Positions 44,601-51,100 of a DNA stretch of 64,000 nt are shown in pieces (the first letter of the stretch is position 1; each line of letters opens with the position of its first letter). Source of the DNA: Sitta carolinensis (lineage: Eukaryota; Chordata; Aves; Passeriformes; Sittidae); NCBI GenBank assembly GCA_032173965.1, contig CM063294.1, forward strand, positions 9,476,452-9,540,451, written 5' to 3'. The notes under the pieces are model-generated. The model had not been told where the DNA came from, ran no database searches, and saw only the letters and a list, made by a program, of their open reading frames with translations. A program made the translations under genes and the position numbers.

Positions 44601-46453
44601 AAATGTGATTCACGGCATGAAGATGCAACATGATGTCTTAGTTTTGTATAATCCCTTAAATCCATCACAGACCTCAGCCCTTTGGGGATTCAGATGCAAA
44701 TGATGAGATTTCTGGTTGATTTTGGCTGGGATACAGCCAAGCACTGTGTGGTTCAGAGTACTGCAAGGCATGGCTGCTCCTGCATGTGACCAGCTCTGTG
44801 GGGGCTGTTTGACTTTGTCCTGTGCCCCACAGCTGGCTGGTGTGTGGGTCCTGCAAGCAGGCACAGAGTATGGGGGAAAGCTGCTGAAGTCAGGGGGCTC
44901 TTTGGGAAGGTTCAGAAAGGCTCTGTAACTTCTGGCCCTGCCTTTTGCTGGGGTGGCAGCTCGCTGGGGAAGCCTGGGCATGGGTTTGGCCATTGCAAAG
45001 CTTCCTAGTGGCACAGTTGGGCTTGCAGTTTCCTGCGACAGCTCATTTTGGGGTGATTTGCAGCTCCAACACCACAGCCAAGATGCCAGTGCCTTCCAGA
45101 GCAGTTCTGGGGACAGAGAGCAGCCAGGAGAGGGGGCTTTGCTAGGACAGTGAGGCTCAAAACAGCCAGGCCAAGTGGTCTTCCCCTATCATGTGTGACC
45201 AGCATGGCTGAATCTTCCCAGGGGCAGAGAGAGGGCACAAGGTGTGTTCTAGTCTGGCTGTGCCCTGAAGGAAGGCACTTCCCTCCAGCACCAAGCCCCA
45301 GTACCCTTGTACAGAGTGGGACAAGTCTGTCCTTGGATATGTAGTGCTGGGGATGTGTTCCAGCTGTGTCAGAGCCTCTGATGCCCCCATTTATCAGAGC
45401 CCTGTGCTTGCTGGCTGGGCTTGGGGGTGGCATCCTGTACCCTGGCCTCCCTCTTTACCAGGTTCTACTTGATTAGCTGCTCTCTGCTGCCTCTGCTTGA
45501 GCACTAGTTGGGTTGGGCACAGAGCAGTGCCCTTGATGTGGGTGGCTGGAGGCCCTGGATAAGCAGCAGTCTCTCATGTGGCCAGCCCGACCCTGAGGGC
45601 TGGGGCAACAAGTGCCCACGAGGCCATCCTGGCTAAGGGGTTCCCCTGTGGCAGTGCTGTGATGGTGGTTCTCCTCTCCTTGGCAGGACACTGGAAGGCA
45701 GGAGGGAGGACTCCTCAGGATGCTGGAGCTCTCGGAGAGCAAGTCTGAAGGTGGAAAATTTTCTATGCCAGCCTAGCTGGGTCAGGGCTGCTCTTTCCCA
45801 GCTCTCCCCTTTTGGTCCTGGCTCAGCCTGGGATGTTCTGGGAGAGCAAATTCCCCTTGGGAAGGGTCTGTTCTTTCTGAGCAGAGCAGGAGGCTCTGGG
45901 CTTAGCTGGCTGTCAGCATTCCCCAGCTGGCTGCACACATTCCTGCCAGTACCCACTGGATGTGTGCCCACTGGACTCACACCAGAGCCCAGAGCCCTTG
46001 CAGGAATAGGGGTGTACTCTGAACCGTTTCACCAAGACATGTCCAGCTTCCTGGGGGATGTGGGAGGCTTCTGCTGTCCCTGTCTGTGCACCAGCACTTC
46101 CCTCCATGGATCCAAGGACAGGAGGAGAAGCGGGGGGAGAGGTGCTCTGGGCAGCACCAATGGCTCGCACAGGAGGGCTGACGTGTGCTCTTGTTGCAGG
46201 TGCTGACACAGGGACTCCCCTCACTGGATTAGGAGGCCAACAGTCCTCTCCCACACTCTCAGCTGCTGATGGGGAGCCGTCAGCAGACAGCCCCATGTCG
46301 CCTCAGCACCTTCCTTTCCGTGTCTCCCCTGCAAAACCCAGCATCTCCTTGGAAGCCACGGACGGTGTGGTGGACTCGGAGCCAGGCGTGGCTCTCCGTG
46401 CAGGCAGCCGGCAACGGCCCAAAGGCTGCCGCCGGAGAAGGCACAAGTTCTGA
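11499..46453 (+). CDS. UIMC1: UIMC1 (RAP80), ubiquitin-reading subunit of the BRCA1-A complex
   Basis: Coding exons: 11499-11648, 19600-19687, 24691-24815, 25157-26314, 29818-29882, 32377-32465, 33380-33459, 36663-36831, 42220-42298, 43801-43921, 45687-45750, 46200-46453. Total 2442 nt, 813 codons plus TGA, with every junction in phase. Domains: SUMO-interacting motif FIVISDSD (41-48), two ubiquitin-interacting motifs (about 81-121), the Abraxas-interacting region with WGIPFCP and [20 protein letters not shown] (about 382-425), two C-x2-C-x11-H-x3-C zinc fingers (609-628 and 672-691) and a basic C-terminus ending RRRRHKF. Family knowledge: nuclear protein that binds K63-linked ubiquitin at DNA breaks and recruits Abraxas, BRCC36 and BRCA1. 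It is longer than human UIMC1 (719 residues); the excess is mainly in exon 5 between the UIMs and the Abraxas region. Confidence 0.97.
14660..15474. mobile_element. Solo endogenous-retrovirus LTR, interrupted by a CR1
   Basis: The left part (about 14660-14880) has CTCACTCCCACCCCATGG, CTCGTGGGTTGAGATAAGAA, CAGCTTAATAATTGAAA and an AATAATA-rich tract. The right part (15128-15474) has GGTGCTCACCACCCCCTCAC, TCAACATTATTCTTGTACTA and ACCAGCTACTAGGAATAAAA. Both are recognisable blocks of one widespread avian ERV LTR family, known to me as an interspersed repeat. No gag, pol or env reading frame lies beside it, so it appears to be a solo LTR. The outer ends are approximate and no target-site duplication was confirmed. 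Confidence 0.6.
14880..15127 (+). mobile_element. CR1 LINE 3' end nested in the LTR
   Basis: Contains GGACAAGGAGGGATGGGTTC, GATGCCCAGAGAGGCTGTGG, CATCCCTGGC and ATAATCTTTAAGGTCCCTTC before CAACCCAAATCTTTTCATG. This is the classic CR1 3' end in plus orientation, inserted between the two LTR halves. Confidence 0.85.
18190..18345 (+). mobile_element. Diverged CR1 reverse-transcriptase fragment
   Basis: The segment around ACATCCTCATTAATGATCTG and the following AGATAACACTAAAGC resembles the CR1 ORF2 region that encodes the ...NDL...DDTK block. Stops and indels break the frame, so it is a relic. Confidence 0.5.
18890..19065 (+). mobile_element. CR1 LINE 3' end, plus orientation
   Basis: AAGAAGCTGTGGATGCCCC, TTCAAGGCCAGGCTGGGTGG, TTGCCCATGGCAGAGTTGAA and GATGATCTTTAAAGCC, ending CAAACCATTCTTTGATTCT. 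A truncated CR1 tail, moderately diverged. Confidence 0.85.
19600..19687 (+). CDS. UIMC1: UIMC1 exon 3
   Basis: 88 nt after TCTATTGCAG, encoding [20 protein letters not shown] and KFAAKRKIA, a basic stretch leading into the UIMs. A second AG three bases downstream allows a one-residue alternative (CAG/CAG acceptor). Phase 1 at the end. Confidence 0.92.
20060..20560 (+). mobile_element. Ancient CR1/L3-like LINE relic
   Basis: Text such as GCTGTGTGCAGTTCTGGCC, AGAATCCAGAGAAGGGC and GGGGTGGAACAACTGCCC followed by GAGGAGAGACTGGAAAGCTT matches the 3' ORF2/UTR region shared by old amniote CR1/L3 elements. It is strongly diverged, so probably older than the avian CR1 tails elsewhere in the window. 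Confidence 0.6.
22960..23050 (+). mobile_element. Short CR1-like 3' tail
   Basis: GACACGGTGGTGATTGGTCA and GGTTGAACTCAATCTCGGAG, then TTTTCCAACCTATTCGACTC, resembles the last 80-90 bp of a CR1 element in plus orientation. Confidence 0.6.
24691..24815 (+). CDS. UIMC1: UIMC1 exon 4 (tandem ubiquitin-interacting motifs)
   Basis: 125 nt after TCTACTGTAG, encoding [20 protein letters not shown], a short Glu-rich linker and [12 protein letters not shown]. Both UIMs have the alternating acidic / Ala-x-x-Ser pattern that contacts ubiquitin. In the family, the fixed helical spacing of the two motifs gives selectivity for K63-linked chains, and that spacing is kept here. Confidence 0.96.
24816..25156 (+). 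other. UIMC1: UIMC1 intron 4
   Basis: A 341-nt intron between the UIM exon and the large exon, with a GTAAGT donor and a TTTGTTTTTCAG acceptor. Nothing else recognised. Confidence 0.85.
25157..26314 (+). CDS. UIMC1: UIMC1 exon 5 (large exon, Abraxas-interacting region)
   Basis: 1158 nt (386 codons), by far the largest coding exon, from GTTTTTCAG/AGC to CCAG/GTAAGA. The first two thirds are low-complexity Ser/Gly/Pro/Glu sequence poorly conserved with mammals. The last third holds the strongly conserved [20 protein letters not shown] region followed by [20 protein letters not shown], which binds Abraxas in the family. It ends with EPTTSYCQ. Confidence 0.95.
26315..29817 (+). other. UIMC1: UIMC1 intron 5
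   Basis: Mostly featureless intron. A diverged LINE relic lies around 29000-29180, and more of the same element may extend either side. No exon seen. Confidence 0.7.
29000..29180 (+). mobile_element. Ancient CR1/L3-like reverse-transcriptase relic
   Basis: CACCTGATTAGAGGATGGCA, ATCTGGGTAATGACTGGCAT, GTTAGCCTGACCTCAGCAGT and GAACAAATTTTAAAGGA follow the layout of the old LINE ORF2 block in which new paragraphs of the RT read ...WR/ANV...NYRPVSLTS. The frame is broken. Confidence 0.5.
29818..29882 (+). CDS. UIMC1: UIMC1 exon 6
   Basis: 65 nt after CCTTTCCAG, encoding [20 protein letters not shown] and QR across the junction (phase 2). It corresponds to the human SQGIVEETSEEG segment. An acidic, unstructured linker. 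Confidence 0.85.
29883..32376 (+). other. UIMC1: UIMC1 intron 6
   Basis: About 2.5 kb with a poly-T tract near 30479-30490. I see no exon, RNA gene or clear repeat. Confidence 0.65.
32377..32465 (+). CDS. UIMC1: UIMC1 exon 7
   Basis: 89 nt after TTTTGAACAG, encoding [20 protein letters not shown] followed by [10 protein letters not shown]. The SKRS and SAEEEI.VCP blocks match human UIMC1, confirming the phase 2 to phase 1 joins. Confidence 0.92.
32466..33379 (+). other. UIMC1: UIMC1 intron 7
   Basis: About 0.9 kb, no recognisable feature apart from the splice signals. Confidence 0.7.
33380..33459 (+). CDS. UIMC1: UIMC1 exon 8
   Basis: 80 nt after TTCTCTGCAG, encoding [20 protein letters not shown] and SRGSPMQ. 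ETQ...EREE aligns with human ETQLSSSETFDLERE. It ends in phase 0 before GTAAAA. Confidence 0.9.
33460..36662 (+). other. UIMC1: UIMC1 intron 8
   Basis: About 3.2 kb. An open stretch after a good acceptor at 34455 looks exon-like but has no in-frame consensus donor. The protein alignment is continuous without it. Otherwise nothing is supported. Confidence 0.65.
36663..36831 (+). CDS. UIMC1: UIMC1 exon 9 (zinc finger 1)
   Basis: 169 nt after CTTCCTTAG, encoding [20 protein letters not shown], then [20 protein letters not shown] and MYCNGL. Ligands C609, C612, H624 and C628 form the first CCHC zinc finger of the RAP80 pair. Ends in phase 1 (CCAG/GTCTGC). Confidence 0.95.
36832..42219 (+). other. 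UIMC1: UIMC1 intron 9 (about 5.4 kb)
   Basis: The longest 3' intron. Reading both strands, I found no exon, RNA gene or confident repeat in it. Confidence 0.6.
42220..42298 (+). CDS. UIMC1: UIMC1 exon 10
   Basis: 79 nt after TTTTTCTTCAG, encoding [20 protein letters not shown] followed by PSLDIE. VLTRRQ and SLDI are shared with human UIMC1. Basic linker between the two zinc fingers. Confidence 0.93.
42299..43800 (+). other. UIMC1: UIMC1 intron 10
   Basis: 1.5 kb, ordinary intron with no recognised feature. Confidence 0.65.
43801..43921 (+). CDS. UIMC1: UIMC1 exon 11 (zinc finger 2)
   Basis: 121 nt after TGCCTGGCAG, encoding [20 protein letters not shown] followed by [10 protein letters not shown]. 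Ligands C672, C675, H687 and C691 form the second CCHC finger. The exon ends with an Arg-rich tail (RRLRRAK) in phase 0. Confidence 0.95.
43922..45686 (+). other. UIMC1: UIMC1 intron 11
   Basis: 1.8 kb, moderately GC-rich. No exon or repeat recognised. Confidence 0.65.
45687..45750 (+). CDS. UIMC1: UIMC1 exon 12
   Basis: 64 nt after CTCCTTGGCAG, encoding [20 protein letters not shown] followed by E. It corresponds to the human GHSEGRLLSFLEQSEHK block. Ends in phase 1 before GTGGAA. Confidence 0.88.
45751..46199 (+). other. UIMC1: UIMC1 intron 12
   Basis: A 449-nt intron between the short exon 12 and the last exon. Nothing recognised. Confidence 0.75.
46200..46453 (+). CDS. UIMC1: UIMC1 exon 13 (stop codon)
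   Basis: Starts after CTTGTTGCAG and encodes a Pro/Ser-rich tail, then [36 protein letters not shown] and TGA at 46451-46453. The EATD..VD..VT/A...GSR.R..G.RRR.KF pattern matches the human C-terminus. Confidence 0.95.
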
Positions 46454-46700
46454 GCTGCCAATGCTGCAGGAATCCCCAGCAGCTCCCTGTGCCCCAGCGA
46501 GGGTCTTCTTGGCGCTGTACCCCTGCTTCACCTGCAGCCTTTGTCTCCTGTGCCCCTTTTATATGTTTTATACGACCTGTGTGGGGAGCGCTGGGTGGAG
46601 AAGTGACTGTGTGTTTTATAGGTGCCTGTGCAGCTTTGCTCTCTGTTACAGAAATGGAAATATATTTATGTATGTTTTTATGAAACTGCAGCACCACGGC
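46454..46700 (+). other. UIMC1: UIMC1 3'UTR (end approximate)
   Basis: AT content rises at 46640-46690 with AAATATATTTATGTATGTTT and TTTATGAAA. No canonical AATAAA is present; AATATA near 46656 is a weak candidate signal. The cleavage site cannot be fixed. Confidence 0.5.
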
Positions 46701-47638
46701 AGAGCTCTGCTGGCTTTCTCTGGGGAATGGGAGGGAGGAGAGGAGGAGCAGCAGACGGTGGGTCCCAAATCACACTGCCCCAGGCCTCTCCTGGAGCTGG
46801 GGTTGGGGGCGGGGGGTTAGGGCGGGGGGGCCGCAGTGTCCTGTGCTCTATGCAGCAGCACAGCACTAACATTCCCAGCCGAGAGTGGCAGAGGGCACCT
46901 TGGTGCCAGCTGACAGCCGCAGTCAGCGGATGCAAGGACCGGAGGAGTCACGGCCGCGGTGTCCCCGTGTCCTTGGTGCTTTCCCTGTCCCCGGGCGGCT
47001 CGGCCGTACGCCCGCTCCCCGGGGCAGCGGGGCTTTACCTGCCTCGCACCGGGCCTTGGAGGGACCTGCTCACCGAGAGCATCCGCACGGGGAGCAAGGG
47101 AGGGCGACCCATGCCTAATTAATGGGACGAGCTGGTGCGGAGCTCATTAAACCCCGGGCTCTGAGCCGCGCTGCGGCCCGCGCGGAGCGGGGAGCGGCCC
47201 CTCCCGCGGGTGGGGCCCGGAGCGGCGCCGCCCATTGGCCGCGGCTGGGCCGGCTGGCGGAGGGACGACCAATGGCCGGGCGGGGCGCGGCTGTTGCCAG
47301 GGGGACGGGGGCGCAACGGCCGCGGGGCCCACGGCCCCGGCCCCGCCCGGCCCCACACACCGGCACCGGCCACCGGCCACCGGCCCCACACACCGGCACC
47401 GGCCACCGGCACCGGCCACCGGCCCCACACACCGGCACCGGCCACCGGCACCGGCCACCGGCCCCACACACCGGCTCCGGCCACCGGCACCGGCCACCGG
47501 CCCCACACACCGCGCACCGGCCCCACACACCCGCTCCGGCCACCGGCCGCCACCACACAGCTGCCCCGGCCACCACCGGCCCCACACACCAGCCCCAGCC
47601 CCGCACCGGCTCCAAACACTGGTCCCTGCCCCGCCGCC
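46701..47638 (+). promoter_or_regulatory. HK3: Intergenic DNA and HK3 CpG-rich promoter
   Basis: GC- and CpG-rich from about 46780. It contains CCCATTGGCC (ATTGG at 47234-47238) and CGACCAATGG (CCAAT at 47269-47273), two oppositely oriented NF-Y-type CCAAT boxes 30-40 bp apart. A GTTGCCAGGGGGAC partial RFX-type half site follows near 47293, and then the CACCGG minisatellite. No TATA box is obvious. The long open frames here are composition artefacts. Confidence 0.6.
47343..47600. repeat. CACCGG/CCCCACACACCGG minisatellite
   Basis: The building blocks CCCCACACACCGGC, ACCGGCCACCGG and CACCGGCACCGGCCACC repeat in variable order and end in more diverged copies (CACCGGCCGCCACCACACAG). The array runs to within about 40 bp of the proposed HK3 start codon. 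Because 6-bp blocks keep frames open, it creates long spurious ORFs on both strands. Confidence 0.85.
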
Positions 47639-48170
47639 ATGGGCAGCCGCGGCACCCGGCCCAGGTCCCAAAATCGGCGCTCCGGCACCGCGAATAGAAC
47701 AAACCAAAGACGAAATGAGGACCAGGACACCCAGTCCGTGGACCGGTGAGCGGCTCCTGCCCTGCGGAGACCACTGTGGGGCCGCGCAGGCTCCCCAGAT
47801 CCCTCAAGCTGTTGCAGGGGAGAGACATCAGCCTCTGGCCTCTTGCAGGTGCTGGGGACCCTCTCCTTGTGCCGCCCCCATGCTCGGCCCTATGACCGTG
47901 ATGGGGCAGAGCTGCCTCCTCCACGACCGCCGCGGCAGTGTGAGGATACTGCACAGGGACGAAAGTATGGACCCCTCATGGAGCATGGAGGTAGACACCA
48001 GGTGGGAGCAGAGCTGGGTACAGGCTCCCCAGTCCCACTGTGTGCCTGGGCAAGGGCAGGCATTTGTCCTATCCTGCAGGCTCGGTGGGTGACATGCCAC
48101 CTCCCTCCTATGCAGGATCTCAGCGAGCCATCTGAACCAATGCCGCTGTGATAGTTCCCACACCACACCG
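47639..48170 (+). CDS. HK3: HK3 exons 1-3, tentative N-terminal extension
   Basis: Exons 47639-47745, 47849-48001 and 48116-48170 were found by working upstream from the certain 163-nt exon. Each has a GT/AG pair and their phases (2, 2, 0) agree in one open frame. That frame starts at an ATG at 47639 ([18 protein letters not shown]...) in the CpG island. The resulting 105 residues are basic/polar and do not resemble the human HK3 N-terminus of about 40 residues. Translation could instead begin at the ATG at 47880 ([10 protein letters not shown]) in the same frame. No mitochondrial-binding hydrophobic helix of HK1/HK2 type is present. Confidence 0.45.
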
Positions 48171-51100
48171 GTAAGGCCCACCCCTGCTCCAGGCATTCCC
48201 TGCCCTTTGTCTCTTCACCTCTGCCCTAATGCACCATCCCCAGATACAACGAGCCCTGCGATCACTCAGTATCCCACTGGAGAGGTTGCATATTATGAAG
48301 GGCCACATGATGGAGGACATGTGTAAGGGGTTGAGCCTCCAGACACATGAACAGGCCAAAGTGCGGATGCTGCCCACCTACATCTGCTCCATTCCCAATG
48401 GCACTGGTAAGGCAGCCCAACCTGAGGATGAACTGTTCTGCTACCAGCAGCCCTGGTACCTCACTCAAGTTGGCTCCGGGGGTGCTGGGGAGGGATAAAC
48501 CACTCTTGGATCACTTATGGGGTCCATAAGCTTCTCCTCTGCTGCTCCCTAGTGCAGGGGAAGTAGCCAGAAGCTTGTTCCCTTGGCCTCTCTGAGAGTC
48601 TCAGGTTCTCAGGAGCCTTCCCCATGAGTGAGTGACTGTCCCTGGGATAGGGCAAGGAGCAGATTTTAGATCTGCCACAGGGAAGATCTCTGCCTGACAC
48701 TACCTCTGTTACCCCATAGAGAAGGGCAACTTTCTGGTGGTGGAGCTGTGCCAGAACCAGGTTCGGACCCTGTTGGTGACCCTCTATGGAGATGGAAACA
48801 TGAGCCCCCAAATGATGTACAAGATCTTTGACATGCCAGAGGGCATCATGGAGGGCGAGGGGCAAGCGGTATGAGGAAGCCATGGCAAAGGGTGGCTGGT
48901 GCTGGGCTGCCCAGCATCACAAAGGCTCAGCAGGGCTATGGGCTGGGGTTGGAGCTCAAGGCTGCCTTCCACAGCCTGGGTACTGGGTAAGGGGAGAAGT
49001 CCTTACCCCCAGTCATGACTTTGCAGCTCTTTGATTTCATTGCACAATGCGTGACCAAGTTCCTGGCTGAGACCATCAGCTCTGACACCAGAAGCTCTGA
49101 GGAACACCTCCCCTTGGGCTTTGTGTTCCCATTCAGCTGCCGGCAGACACAGCTGGACAAGGTGAGGGGAAGAGCCCTGTCTCAGGCTGTGAGCACAGCA
49201 CAGCAGCAGTCAGGAGAGGAACCATCCTGGTGCCAGAGGTCATGGCTCTGCTGTGTGTTCTCCACAGGCAGAACTCCTCTCCTGGTCCAAGGGCTTCAGC
49301 TGCAGTGATGTGGTGGGGAAGGACGTGGTTCAGCTGCTGCAGTCAGCCATCAACAAGCAGGGGGTGGGGACCAATGAGACAGGTAGCCATTGGCTGTCCC
49401 CGTGGAGACAGAAATTCTCTCAGTCTGCTCCTGGCCAGCTCTGCCACGTGGACGTCATTGCCCTGATGAATGACACTGTGGGCACCATGATGACCTGCAG
49501 CATGGAGGGGAGACCCTGTGAGGTCGCCATGGTTGCAGGTGAGACTTGTGCACCGTGTGTGCTGTGTGGGTGTTTGGGGGGGCCGTGCTGGTGCTCAGCC
49601 CCATCACTCCCACAGACAAGGGCTCCAACTGTTGCTTCATGGCCGAGGCATACCTGGTGGAAACAATAGAAGAAACCAGCGGGCGGATGTGTGTCAACAC
49701 TGAGTGGGGATGCTTTGGGGATGATGGCAGCCTGAATGACATCTTTACACCCTATGATGTATGCGTGGATGAGGAATCTTCCAACCCTGGGGAGAAGAGG
49801 TGCTCTTTCTCCCCCAGAGAGGACAGGCTCCTCATCTATCCCTGAGCACCTCAGGCTCCACCAACAGGAGCACATATTCCCCTGCAACGCTCCTATGTGC
49901 TCTTAAAGGGCCAAGGGGTGCTGCTAGGGGGAGGCACGACTGACTCCCATGTGGGCTCAAACCCATGCAGGTTTGAGAAGCTGGTGGGCACCCTGTACCT
50001 GGGGGAGATTGTCCGGCATACACTGATTGCCCTGAATGCTGAGAAAGCTGTCTTCACTGGGACCAATGCTGCTGTCCTGAAGGAGAAGGGAGTGTTCACA
50101 ATGCAGCATGTTCTGGACATCATCAAGTGAGTGTCTGAGGACCAGGGGCTGCCGTGGGTGGGAGGATGGGGTGTGATGGATGGGTGTTCCTGGCTGTGAG
50201 ATGGTGGACCTGCAGGTGCTGCAAGGCTATGATCTGCCTTCCAGCAGTGAGGACGGCATAACTGACGTGAGGAGGATTCTGGAGGTTCTGGGGCTGCAGC
50301 CAAGTGAGCGGGATTGTGGCCGAGTGCAGCAGATCTGCCGGGCAGTGGTGGGGCGCGCTGCCTCACTCCACGCCACCGGGCTGGCTGCCATCCTCAGCTA
50401 CATGTGCCAGACACGGGATTTGGAGACACTGATGGTCAACGTGGGGGTGGAAGGAGCATTGTACACAGGCTACCCCAGGTGATGAGGGACACAGGGCTCA
50501 CAGTGCGATGCTACCCCAGTGGGATGCCTCACATCCAGCACATGCTATCTTCTTCATCCTTGGCAGGTTTGAGGAGATCCTGCTGAGTGTGTCAAGGCTA
50601 CTGGCCCCTGAGTGCATGGCCACCCTCCTGCCCTCGAGAGATGGCTCTGGGCGGGGGGCGGCCATGGTGACAGCAGTGTCTTGGCGCCTGGCAGCCCAGC
50701 GCCGTGGGGTGAACGAGGTGCTGGCCCCACTATGGCTCACCCGCGCTGACCTGGAGAAAGTCCAGGCACTGATGAGGGAGGAGATGGAACAGGGCCTGGG
50801 TAAGGAGACCAATGCCAGTGCTTCTGTCCGCATGCTGCCCACTTATGTTTCTCAGACACCTGATGGCACTGGTAAGGGACAGAAACACTGGGAATGGGGT
50901 GTTGAGGAGGCCGTGGCCCTGCTAATGCACTGTGCTGGCTCCCCACAGAGAGAGGCGACTTTTTAGCACTGGACCTGGGAGGAACCAATTTCCGTGTGCT
51001 GGTGGTGCATGTGACAGAGGAGGGCATCAGCATGGCCAGCGAGATCTACATCATCCCAGCTGCCATCATGCAGGGCACTGGCACGGGGGTGAGGCTGAGG

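Noticed and set aside
47115..48092. Several 180-285-codon frames on both strands
   Set aside because: Products of the CACCGG minisatellite and GC-rich promoter; repeated RWPVPVAGAGV/HRPPATG strings are repeat translations.
50217..50244. Acceptor CTGCAG at about 50215 for HK3 exon 11
   Set aside because: It gives stops in the required phase. CTTCCAG with start 50245 yields the standard 234-nt exon in frame.
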